A DNA stretch of 64,000 bases from JBBSDP01 sp963754335 (lineage in GTDB: Bacteria > Planctomycetota > Phycisphaerae > Tepidisphaerales > Tepidisphaeraceae). The notes under the pieces were generated by a model. The model saw only the letters and a list, made by a program, of their open reading frames with translations. It did no database searches and had not been told where the DNA came from. The stretch covers positions 248,001 to 312,000 of the forward strand of contig CAVWFQ010000001.1 in assembly GCA_963754335.1 (NCBI GenBank), given 5' to 3'. Numbering within the stretch: position 1 is the stretch's first letter; every line of letters begins with the position of its first letter. Below are positions 28,870-36,602 of the stretch, in pieces. The position numbers and the translations under genes are program-made.

Positions 28870-29304
28870 ATGAGCACAAGAAACACTAATTCGCACGATG
28901 CGAAAATCGCCGCGGCCGCGGCCGCCCTCAAGGCGACGCAACCCGACGTTCTGACTCCCGAGCAGAACGCCGCGCTGAGTATCCTTCTCACCGGCGGCGG
29001 GGTGATCGCCGCCGCCGAGGCGGGGAAGGTCCATCGCGGAACCCTTTATCGCTGGATGCAGAAGGACAAGCCGTTTCGACGGGCGCTGGAATCGGAGCAG
29101 GATCGCGCCCGCTGGGCAGCCCGCCGGCAGATGATCACGCTCGTCGAGGACGCCGCGAGCAACGTGCGCAACGCGATTCGGTGTGGCGAAGTGAATGTCT
29201 CACTCTCGGTCCTGCGCGGACTGGGCCTGCTGAGCAAGATCGAAAGCTGCGAATCGGTCGTCTCGGCGGAGGAAGCCGAGGAGGAGACGAAGCCGGAAAT
29301 TTGA
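28870..29304 (+). CDS. Helix-turn-helix protein resembling phage small terminase / transposase-type DNA-binding proteins
   Basis: 144 residues. A central HTH is visible in 'GGGVIAAAEAGKVHRGTLYR' followed by 'WMQKDKPFRRALE', as in homeodomain-like phage terminase small subunits and the phBC6A51-type family. The N-terminus is Ala-rich and helical; the acidic C-terminus ('SAEEAEEETKPEI') is not conserved in kind. No large terminase or transposase lies next to it, so it may be a domesticated regulator. A truncated ATPase gene follows 21 bases after its stop. Confidence 0.7.
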   Translation: MSTRNTNSHDAKIAAAAAALKATQPDVLTPEQNAALSILLTGGGVIAAAEAGKVHRGTLYRWMQKDKPFRRALESEQDRARWAARRQMITLVEDAASNVRNAIRCGEVNVSLSVLRGLGLLSKIESCESVVSAEEAEEETKPEI

Positions 29305-29325
29305 GCGCGATATGGATCCCGAACG

Positions 29326-29904
29326 ATGAACGATGACGCCGTTGTCGGAAATGGGTTCAAATCTGTTTCATTTCAGCGCGTTGTCTCGCGCGGTGAGACT
29401 GGCGCCCATGGTGCCTGTCGTAGCGTCCGATACGGCCTGTCGCTTGCTTTGAAGGTCCAGCAGAAGCGGGCACGAAAAATACGGTTTCACCAAAACGCGA
29501 CAATCATTAGCGGCAACAATTCAACAGGAAAATCGCAAATTCTCAAGGCTCTATATACGTGCTTCGGCGTACTCCCGGCAGTGCGTGCCGGCCTTATAGA
29601 CACGGCAGCTCTTAAGCTGCTACCTAACTTCTCTGTTGATGGGCGCGAATACAGCATGCTCCGGGATGCAGAAACGTACACGCTCTTTGGAGAATCGGAA
29701 AACGTTCTCAGCTCGTACCGCAATGTTCTTGGCGGTCTTGCTTCTACTCTCGCTCGGATCTTCGATTTCCATCTTCAGTTTTACACAGCTGCCGACGAAC
29801 CACGTGTGGCCCATCCGCGATATCTCTTCGCACCGTTCTACATTGACCAGGATCACGGATATAGAACTTGTGCGAAGACTTCTCGGAGCCCGGTTTTCCT
29901 ATGA
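29326..29904 (+). pseudogene. Truncated SMC/RecN-like ATPase, N-terminal part only
   Basis: The fragment has a Walker A motif 'ISGNNSTGKSQILKALYTCF' near residue 62 and later 'YLFAPFYIDQDHG'. This 'PFYIDQD.GW' block is known to me from large SMC-like ATPases that usually continue for several hundred residues into coiled coil, signature motif and Walker B. Here the frame degrades directly after the block ('YRTCAKTSRSPVFL') and no later motif is found in the following 600 bases, so the gene is truncated. GC content looks lower than that of flanking genes, a hint of transfer. Such ATPases often belong to defence loci. Confidence 0.65.
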
Positions 29905-30544
29905 ACAGTCGATGAGCGACTACGGCAAGAGCAATTGATAGTGAAAGCGGCTGTACGAGACCTCACTATTTCTAATTCGTTGCATCCTTTCGCACGGTTC
30001 CGACGAGGATTCCTTCTCCTGTATTTCCTCGGTGCAATCTGCAATCGAAGATCAGTGCGCGTTCGCAGGCGACGCCGGGACGGATCAGTTGACGGTCTTC
30101 GAGTGAATGAGGCCTGCGCAGCGCTGCGCGGGCTTGTCGCGCGGCGGTCGGCGTATAGCGTTCGATATGGCCGGAGGTTACTCCGCTCCGCTCCCGCGCG
30201 ACGTCAAAATAATTTCGCGCCGGGTCGCCCGGACCCCGTCCCTCCGGGCGCGAACCGCCGCCAAAAAGTTGGCACTTTTGCACAGTTTTATACGCGGGTG
30301 ACTCCATCCATGGCCAAAAACGTCGAATTGTGTTGGGGCCGGCGGGCACAAAGCACCAGCCGATTCGTAAATCGGTGTAACTGGAATCGCAATTGCAATC
30401 GCGGATCGATTGTTCGCCCGCGCGCGCTGAACTACGATCGCGATTCGGTTGCCTGGCGCCGAAAGCCGACAGCCGAACCGCATGGGGCACCAGGACACAG
30501 CTCGACACGCTTCCATTCCGTCCCGGCGGCGGCACGGGCTGGTC
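29905..30544. other. Stretch without a recognisable gene
   Basis: About 640 bases between the truncated ATPase and the RCK-domain gene. Open frames exist on both strands but their translations are Arg-rich and irregular, as expected for shadows in GC-rich DNA. I found no tRNA, repeat or further ATPase motif. It may contain eroded remnants of the ATPase gene or its partner. Confidence 0.5.
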
Positions 30545-31573
30545 GTGCGATGTGTTTATCTTCTGGTCATTCTTCGCCAGTTTCGCTGGACGCTGGCGGC
30601 GCTGGCGACGGCGATTGCGATCGGCGCCGTGATTTACCGGGTCTCCCCGACGGGGCCGGGCCGGGACAATGGCTGGGCGAACAGCCTTTACGGGGCGTGG
30701 ATGGCGCTGGTCGCCCAGCCGCTGGACAATCCGCCGCGCAACTGGCCGCTGAAGCTGATGTGTTGCGTTTACCCGGTGATGGGATTTATCCTGATCGGCG
30801 ATGGGGTCGTGCGGCTTTCGCTGCTGATACTCTCCAGACGCCGCGGCGAAAAGGAATGGATGCAGGTGATGGCTTCAACATGCCGCGATCACGTCATCCT
30901 CTGCGGGCTGGGCCACCTTGGCTTCCGCGTGCTCGAGCAACTGATGCTCGGCGGGGTGGAAGTCGTCTGCATCGAGCGTGACCGGGACAGCCGGCTGGTG
31001 GCGCAGGCCAAATCCATGGGAGTGGCGGTCCTCGTTCGCGACATGACCGAAGACCAGGCGCTGCTCGACGCCGGCGTGAGGTCGGCCCGGACAATCGTGG
31101 CGGCGACAAACGACGACATCGCCAATCTCGAAGTCGCGCTGGATTCGCGGCGGGTCAATCCCAAAATCCGTGTGGTGCTTCGCCTCTTTGATCAGCACCT
31201 GGCAGCCAAGGTATCCGATGCATTGACGCTCGACGCCGCTTTCAGCTCTTCATCGCTGGCCGCGCCGGTGGTTGCGGGACTTGCCCTGGGCGCCCAGGTG
31301 ATCTCCGCATCGATGGTCGCTGGGGTCCAGTGCCTGATCGCGGAGCTGAAGCCGCAAACGGGCAGCGATGTGGCCGGCCAGACCGTTGCGGACGTTGAAG
31401 CCCGCTTCAGGGTGCGCGTGCTGGCCATCACGACCCCCATGGGAGAGGCCTGCTCGCTGCCGGCGCCGGATGTGACGGTAACGGCCGGGGACAAGGTCAT
31501 TGTTCACGCTGCGGTCGAAACTCTGGCCGCCCTTACGGCGGCTTGCGGGCCTCGAACGGTACAGCACGCGTAA
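30545..31573 (+). CDS. Potassium-channel-like protein with RCK (TrkA-N/TrkA-C) domains
   Basis: Two membrane helices ('TLAALATAIAIGAVIYRV', 'LMCCVYPVMGFILIGDGVV') flank a segment lacking the canonical K+ filter TVGYG. Then comes an NAD-binding RCK_N domain with 'HVILCGLGHLGFRVLEQLM' (Gly-X-Gly-X2-Gly) and the terminal acid in 'VEVVCIERD'. 'AATNDDIANLEVALDSRR' follows, and a TrkA-C-like end 'VRVLAITTPMGEACSLPAPD' and 'GDKVIVHA'. It probably gates or regulates K+ or another ion; missing filter residues leave the pore function open. GTG 30545 starts just before the first helix; open frame extends to 30449. It begins a tightly packed run of genes ending near 34605. Confidence 0.78.
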   Translation: MRCVYLLVILRQFRWTLAALATAIAIGAVIYRVSPTGPGRDNGWANSLYGAWMALVAQPLDNPPRNWPLKLMCCVYPVMGFILIGDGVVRLSLLILSRRRGEKEWMQVMASTCRDHVILCGLGHLGFRVLEQLMLGGVEVVCIERDRDSRLVAQAKSMGVAVLVRDMTEDQALLDAGVRSARTIVAATNDDIANLEVALDSRRVNPKIRVVLRLFDQHLAAKVSDALTLDAAFSSSSLAAPVVAGLALGAQVISASMVAGVQCLIAELKPQTGSDVAGQTVADVEARFRVRVLAITTPMGEACSLPAPDVTVTAGDKVIVHAAVETLAALTAACGPRTVQHA

Positions 31574-31588
31574 GAAAGAGACGGCGAT

Positions 31589-32341
31589 ATGTCCCAGGTT
31601 ATCCCCGGTGTACCCGTCAAGGTGGCCGGCGAAATCGACAACCTTGTTTCCGGATTGACTGAGGCGGCCGGACCGAACCTTGCGGGAGTCATCCTGTACG
31701 GGGGACTGGCGCGCGGGCGCTTTCGGCCGGGCAGAAGCGATGTGAATGTCGTGGTGCTCTTGCGCGATGCCTCGTACGCCGCGCTCGCGGCGATCGCCCC
31801 GCCCCTTCAGGCAGCGCGTCGTTCAGTCGGGGTGGAGACGATGATCCTGCGGCCCCAGGAGGTTCTGGAAGCGGCGGACGTCTTCCCGACCAAGTTCCTC
31901 GATATCAAGCGCCACCATATCGTTCTTGCCGGAGAGGATCCTTTCGCTTCGCTCGATATCCCACTCGAACACGTGCGGCTTCGAATCGAACAGGAATTGC
32001 GCAACATGCTCCTGCGCCTGCGGCGCGTCTCCATCGACGCGAACACAGAACCCGAACTTCTCAGGCGGGCGCTGTCTCGAATTTGCCGACCCCTGGCGAT
32101 CGAGCTGGAGGCGCTGCTGAGGGTTTCGGGCAAGCCGGCGCCGGCGGAAGATCGCACATCGCTGATTTTCGCGGCTGCGGCGGCGGCGTTCGATCTGAAC
32201 CCCGCGGCGCTGGCGCGCCTCGCCGAGCTGAGGCAGCGAACGCAGCCGGACATCGACTTGGCCGGTTTGTGCGGTGATGTTCTCAATGTCATCGCACAGG
32301 CCGCTGATATCGCCGACCGGTTGAAGGATTCACGCTCATGA
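31589..32341 (+). CDS. Nucleotidyltransferase-fold protein
   Basis: 250 residues. The N-terminal domain shows the nucleotidyltransferase signature 'VILYGGLARGRFRPGRSDVN' continuing 'VVVLLRD', i.e. Gly-Gly...Ser-Asp-X-Asn. The second metal Asp is Asn here, which may weaken or change catalysis. The rest is helical ('LRIEQELRNMLLRLRRVSID'), like the accessory domain of KNTase/MNT-type proteins. It starts 15 bases after the RCK gene and overlaps the next start by 4 bases (ATGA), so it belongs to the same operon. Target unknown; could be an AMP-transfer enzyme. Confidence 0.8.
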   Translation: MSQVIPGVPVKVAGEIDNLVSGLTEAAGPNLAGVILYGGLARGRFRPGRSDVNVVVLLRDASYAALAAIAPPLQAARRSVGVETMILRPQEVLEAADVFPTKFLDIKRHHIVLAGEDPFASLDIPLEHVRLRIEQELRNMLLRLRRVSIDANTEPELLRRALSRICRPLAIELEALLRVSGKPAPAEDRTSLIFAAAAAAFDLNPAALARLAELRQRTQPDIDLAGLCGDVLNVIAQAADIADRLKDSRS

Positions 32342-33216
32342 ACCCGATCGACCTGAAGGGCCCCGATTTCCTCGCCTTCTATATTTTCCTGCTGATCGCA
32401 GGAAGCGCGTTCGCGGCATTATATCGGTGGTATCTCCGACAACCCGCTGATGAACCGGGCCGCGAATCGCTGAACCTTTCGCCGTACGAAGTAACGTATC
32501 TGGCCGGCGGATCTGCTCTGACCTGCCGGGCAGCAATTGTTCGGCTTGTTCACGACGATGTCCTCCACGCCGAGACCGCAAATCGAAAAATCTGCGTGTG
32601 CGGCGAGTTGCCGCCGGATGCGAATGACATTGAGGGGGCGGTCTATCGGAGAGCAAAGTCGGGCATCAGTGCAGATAATCGCACCGCTCTTTCAGCCTGC
32701 GCACAAAGAGAGGTAAGGCCGATTCATAGCCGGCTCGTTTCAGCCGGACTGGTCCTTTCGCCATCGCAGGATTTGGTTGCCCGCATTCTGCCGGCGGTTG
32801 TTGTCACCTGCGTTCTCGCGTTGGGGATCGCCAAGATTTGCGTGGGGATCTATCGGGACCGGCCGGTCGGATTTTTGGTCATTCTGTGCCTGGTCACCGC
32901 ATGGGTAGCCATGGCGTTCTGCAAATCGCCACACCGCACGCGCCGGGGCGACAAAGCAATGGCGAAACTGAAGCAATCGAACGCGGCTCTCCAGTATTGC
33001 CTCAGCCGGAAGAACGATTTCGTCTCAAACCAGGATCTCGTGCTCACCCTGGGCCTTTTTGGAATCGGAGTCCTGGCGGGAAGCCCGCTGGCCGAAGTGG
33101 GAATCGCCTTCTCGCCGCCACCCGGTTCCGGCGGCGATGGCGGCAGCGGCTGCAGTAGTGGAGGTTGCGGCGGTGGAGGATGCGGTGGCGGCGGATGTGG
33201 AGGGTGCGGCTCATGA
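32338..33216 (+). CDS. TIGR04222-type membrane protein with Gly/Cys-rich C-terminal tail
   Basis: 292 residues. A first helix ('FLAFYIFLLIAGSAFAALYR') is followed by 'LNLSPYEVTYLAGGSALTCR', the opening of the TIGR04222 domain ('near_uncomplex'), then two helices ('ILPAVVVTCVLALGIAKICV', 'FLVILCLVTAWVAMAFC'). It ends in a low-complexity tail of about 45 residues finishing 'GGCGGGGCGGGGCGGCGS'. As I recall, such proteins are encoded next to DUF692 enzymes; here the next gene is exactly that, with start and stop overlapping (ATGA). The regularly spaced Cys residues are an obvious candidate substrate for Cys modification. That is inference. Confidence 0.85.
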   Translation: MNPIDLKGPDFLAFYIFLLIAGSAFAALYRWYLRQPADEPGRESLNLSPYEVTYLAGGSALTCRAAIVRLVHDDVLHAETANRKICVCGELPPDANDIEGAVYRRAKSGISADNRTALSACAQREVRPIHSRLVSAGLVLSPSQDLVARILPAVVVTCVLALGIAKICVGIYRDRPVGFLVILCLVTAWVAMAFCKSPHRTRRGDKAMAKLKQSNAALQYCLSRKNDFVSNQDLVLTLGLFGIGVLAGSPLAEVGIAFSPPPGSGGDGGSGCSSGGCGGGGCGGGGCGGCGS

Positions 33217-34086
33217 ATCCATCGAAACTGCCAAAACTCGGTCTTGGAATCGGCTGGCGGCCTGAGTTGGCCGTCATGATCGATCGACGCCGCGACCTTG
33301 GATTCGTGGAGCTGATGGCCGAGGAATTCGCAAACGCCCCGGTTCCTCCTGCCATCGAACAATTGCGGAGCCGGCGGATTTCGATCGTGCCGCATGGGGT
33401 CTCCCTGTCGATCGGCAGCGCCGAGCGGCCTGATTCGCGCCGGCTCGATGCCCTGGCCCAATTGGCGCTGAGGACGGGCGCTCCGCTTGTCAGCGAACAC
33501 ATTGCCTTCGTCCGCGGCGGCGGACTTGAGACGGGACATCTGCTCCCGGTGCCGCGCACGCGCGATTCGCTGGCCGTAGTCGTAGCGAACGTGCGCGAGG
33601 CAAGTGCGGCAGCTACCCGTGCCGCTGGCCCTTGAAAACATCGCCTCAGTCTTTGATTGGCCGGAGGCAGAAATGGACGAAGCCGATTTTCTGACCGAGC
33701 TGCTCGATCAAACCGGAGCATGGCTGCTGCTCGACGTTGAAAACATTTATGCCAACGCGAGAAATCACGGCAATGACCCCCATCAGTTCCTAGATCGGAT
33801 TCCGCTGGACCGAATCGCGTACCTACACGTTGGCGGAGGCGTCGAGCAAAACGGCGTTTACCATGACACCCATGCTCATGACACGCCGGCCGGAGTGCTG
33901 GATCTACTTGCCGACGTTTCCGCCCGAGTCCCGTTGCCCGGCGTGATGCTTGAACGAGACGATGGATTCCCATCGGACGCGGCGATGAACGCCGAGATCG
34001 ACCGGATTGCCGCCGCCGTGGCGCATGGAGCAGCATCCCGTGCATCGCGGGCAACGGAATTCGCGCCATCCGAAACGGGAATTTGA
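33213..34086 (+). CDS. DUF692 / MNIO-family (multinuclear iron oxidase) enzyme, with one frameshift
   Basis: MNIO enzymes such as MbnB and TglH use two or three Fe ions in a TIM barrel to oxidise Cys residues of peptides. Visible hallmarks: 'LGLGIGWRPELAVMI', 'ISIVPHGVSLSIGSAE' (first metal His), 'LVSEHIAFVRG' (Glu-His), then after a frame change near 33600 'VPLALENIASVF' (Glu-Asn), 'AWLLLDVENIYANARNHG' (Asp-Val-X-Asn), 'YLHVGGG', 'DTHAHDTP' and 'VMLERDDGFP' (Glu-Arg-Asp). All expected ligand blocks are present, so the break is probably an indel error. It overlaps the Gly/Cys-tail gene and the next gene at single codons. Confidence 0.9.
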
Positions 34087-34605
34087 TGCACCCTTCCGAT
34101 GAAATCAGATCCACTCTCGCGCTGAGGCAGGCCGCGCTGGTCGGCGCCCTGGTTTCCCAGCGCGCGCCCCCTCCTGGATTCGATTCGGTTCGGATCCGCG
34201 TGGCGGCCGTATCGCTGATTCGCAAGCGCGCTGGTTCGATCGCACGATTGTGGCCGGAGTTGGTCGATTCCAGGGGTCAGTCTTTCCAAGCGGACCTGGA
34301 CGATTTCGCAAGGTCAACGGCGGCGCCGGAGTCGGGGGACCGCTCGCCGATGGGTACGCGTTTTCCCGGTGGCTTACTGCGCCGGCCGGCTCCCTGAAGC
34401 GGGCCGCCTGCGAGCGCTCGCCGTCGAATTGCGATACAAGCGTGTTCCAACCGGCCTGGTTCGGCGGAGCGGGCCGGCGGTACGCTGCGCCTGGTTCGGT
34501 CAATCGCGCCGCTTGATCGTTGCAATTCGCGTCCCCTTCATCGGCGAGAAATGGATCGGAGTTCGGGGGCGATCCATTATGAAAAACAACACCCCCGGCG
34601 TGTAA
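34086..34605 (+). CDS. Putative MNIO partner protein (SCO6045-like), with two frameshifts
   Basis: ATG 34086 overlaps the MNIO stop (TGATG). The first ~85 residues, 'LALRQAALVGALVSQRAPPP' then 'GFDSVRIRVAAVSLIRKRA' and 'ARLWPELVDSRGQSFQAD', match the pattern of the small proteins encoded with or fused to DUF692 enzymes (…PP.GFD…KR…WP.L…). After frame changes near 34330 and 34375 the pattern resumes as 'PLADGYAFSRWLTA' and 'AGRLPEAGRLRALAVELRYK'. By analogy it may recognise the substrate and present it to the enzyme. The low-quality stretch makes the exact protein uncertain. Confidence 0.6.
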
Positions 34606-34620
34606 GACGCCGAGGGTGTT
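34587..34620 (-). terminator. Intrinsic terminator of the downstream flagellin gene
   Basis: AACACCCTCGGCGT pairs with ACGCCGGGGGTGTT around a short loop. On the minus strand it is followed by GTTTTTC. It lies 75 bases after the flagellin stop and also ends the plus-strand MNIO operon, so it may act in both directions. Confidence 0.85.
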
Positions 34621-34694
34621 CGAACTTTTGGAGTTCGCTGCGGTTGAATCCAGATCATCTCGTGCTCAATCGCGCACGAGCCTCATATGCCCTC

Positions 34695-36116
34695 TTAATG
34701 CCCTTGCAGAAGGGTGAGGGCTAACTGAGGGGACGAGTTGGCCGTGGACAGAACCGTTGTGGCGGCCTGTGAAAGAATCTGCGCTCGCGTGAGGTTGGCG
34801 GTTTCCGACGCGAAGTCGGTGTCCGTGATGGCGCTGTCGGCGGCCGACACGTTTTCGTACGCCACGCCCAGACTGTTGGTCGTGGATCCGATCGTGTAGT
34901 CCTGGAATGCGCCGAGGCGGCCGCGCAGGTCGGCCACCTGGCTGATGGCTTCGCTGACGATCTTCTGGGCACTGTTCAGGCTGACGCTGTCCAGCGCGTT
35001 GGCGCCGCCGCTGGCAAGCGTGCTGAGGAAGCCTATTCCACCATCGCCGAGACTTCCGGTGCTCACCGACTGGATGCCGATGCTCGCCTTGTTATTGTCG
35101 TTGACCGTCGAACCCAGATTGAAGTCGGCGCCGCCGCCGGTGATTCCAAAGGTCTTGGTCTTGCCGGCGTTGAGCGCTGTGCTCAACGTGAGGCTCACGT
35201 CTAGGCTCTGATCGCGATAGGTGACATCCAGGCCCTGCGCGCTGGCGGCCGCGCCGTTGATCTGCACCTTTGCGTCAGTGCCGAAGTCCTTGCCTCCTGC
35301 TCCGCCGGTGATGGCAAATGTGCCGCTGATCGACGCAACGCTGACGTACTGCTCTGAGCCGTAGGCTGCGGAACTGAAGGTGATGTTTCCGCCGTTGGCC
35401 GACGCGGTCACCCCGGTCGTCGAGCTGATATTGTTGACGGCGATCGCAATCTGGGCATAGGTCGTGCTGCCGGCAAAGGAAAGCTGCTGCGTGCCATCGA
35501 AACCCGCGATCTGCAAAGTGACCGCCGATCCGCCCAATGCGGCAGCCGCGCTGGTGTGGGCCACTTTCCCAACGGTGGCGCTGTTGGTCACCTGGACGAC
35601 CACCGCTTCGGCCTTATTGCCCGCGAGGTTCGCGGAATTGATGTTGATGGCTGTGAAGGCCGAGGTCGCCGCGTTGCTCGTCGTGTAGGCGTAATTGCCG
35701 TTGAGCAACTGGGTTCCCTGGAAGGTCGTGGAGCCGGCGATCCGGTTGATCGTGTTCAGGATCGAGTCGACCTGAAGCTGGTTGGCGGAGATTTCGTCCG
35801 CGCTCAGCCCGCCGGTGTTGGCCGACTGGTTCACCAGCCCGGTGAGCTGGGTCAGCAGGTTGCTGACTTCGTTGAGGCCACCTTCGGCGGTACCAATGAC
35901 GTTGTTGGCCAGGCTGGCATTATTGATTGCGGTCTGGATGCCGGTTTTTTCGGCGTCCAGGGCTTTGCTGGCAATCAGGCCGGACGGATTGTCGGCGCCG
36001 CTGTTGATCTGAAGACCGGTGCTCAATCGTTGCAAGCTCGTGTTGAGCTGGCTCTGATTGTTGGCCAAAGCGCGCTGTGCGATCAGCGAGCTGACGTTGG
36101 TGTTAATTCTGCTCAT
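34695..36116 (-). CDS. Flagellin (distal copy)
   Basis: Structural subunit of the flagellar filament, exported by the flagellar type III system. Start at 36116 gives 'MSRINTNVSSLIAQRALANN' and 'LSTGLQINSGADNPSGLIAS', the conserved N-terminal D0/D1 helix. The end is 'ANLTRAQILSQAATTVLSTA' and 'NSSPQLALTLLQGH', the C-terminal helix. The 473-residue length gives a central region of ~260 residues with Thr/Ser/Ala-rich repeats, longer than minimal flagellins. A second flagellin with the same termini follows upstream; the filament may be mixed. The leader is over 180 bases long and contains a GGAGG-type motif typical of CsrA targets. Confidence 0.95.
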   Translation of the reverse strand: MSRINTNVSSLIAQRALANNQSQLNTSLQRLSTGLQINSGADNPSGLIASKALDAEKTGIQTAINNASLANNVIGTAEGGLNEVSNLLTQLTGLVNQSANTGGLSADEISANQLQVDSILNTINRIAGSTTFQGTQLLNGNYAYTTSNAATSAFTAININSANLAGNKAEAVVVQVTNSATVGKVAHTSAAAALGGSAVTLQIAGFDGTQQLSFAGSTTYAQIAIAVNNISSTTGVTASANGGNITFSSAAYGSEQYVSVASISGTFAITGGAGGKDFGTDAKVQINGAAASAQGLDVTYRDQSLDVSLTLSTALNAGKTKTFGITGGGADFNLGSTVNDNNKASIGIQSVSTGSLGDGGIGFLSTLASGGANALDSVSLNSAQKIVSEAISQVADLRGRLGAFQDYTIGSTTNSLGVAYENVSAADSAITDTDFASETANLTRAQILSQAATTVLSTANSSPQLALTLLQGH

Positions 36117-36545
36117 GACTAAAGGTCTTTCCGTGACTGTGGAAACGCCGGCACTGCATGCAGGCACTTCCGAGTTGTTCGCAACGCCGGATCTGCGGTC
36201 CGCGCGAAGCGTTCATTCCTTTGAAAACGACACTCTTGCAGGGAAACAATTCGAAGCGGCCAGCCGCCCTGCGATCGGCCAAAGTCGGCCCCCTTCATCT
36301 ACATCACATGCGATGCCTCCTTTCACTTAATGGCCGGTCTGACGCCGCTGCATTCCAAATGGGAATGCGAACGAACAGCTCAAACGCCGGGTTTTCATCG
36401 ACGTCGCTCAACTTGAGACTTGAAGGGTCGGCCGCCGTGGGAATGCGTAACGAGTTATGGGGCAGAGAGATGCAATCGGCCGGCAGTTACGCTCCGCGTC
36501 GCTCGTTCTTATTGGACATGCCTGATCGGCGCGGCGTGTGAAATG

Positions 36546-36571
36546 AAAAGGGCGGCCCCGTGGGCCGCCCT
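36546..36571 (-). terminator. Intrinsic terminator of the second flagellin gene
   Basis: AGGGCGGCC and GGCCGCCCT form a 9-bp GC-rich perfect stem with a 5-base loop, followed on the minus strand by CTTTTC. It stands 32 bases after the stop of the flagellin gene at 36603. Confidence 0.85.
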
Positions 36572-36602
36572 AAACGAAATACCTGCCATCGACCGGATTA
36601 AA

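Noticed and set aside
28870..29904. Intact prophage or transposon
   Set aside because: Only one terminase-like HTH gene; no integrase, large terminase, capsid genes or terminal repeats seen.
30350..30420. Possible tRNA-like fold near AGCCGATTCGTAAATCGGT
   Set aside because: Only one short stem forms; no acceptor stem, T-loop consensus or CCA arrangement.
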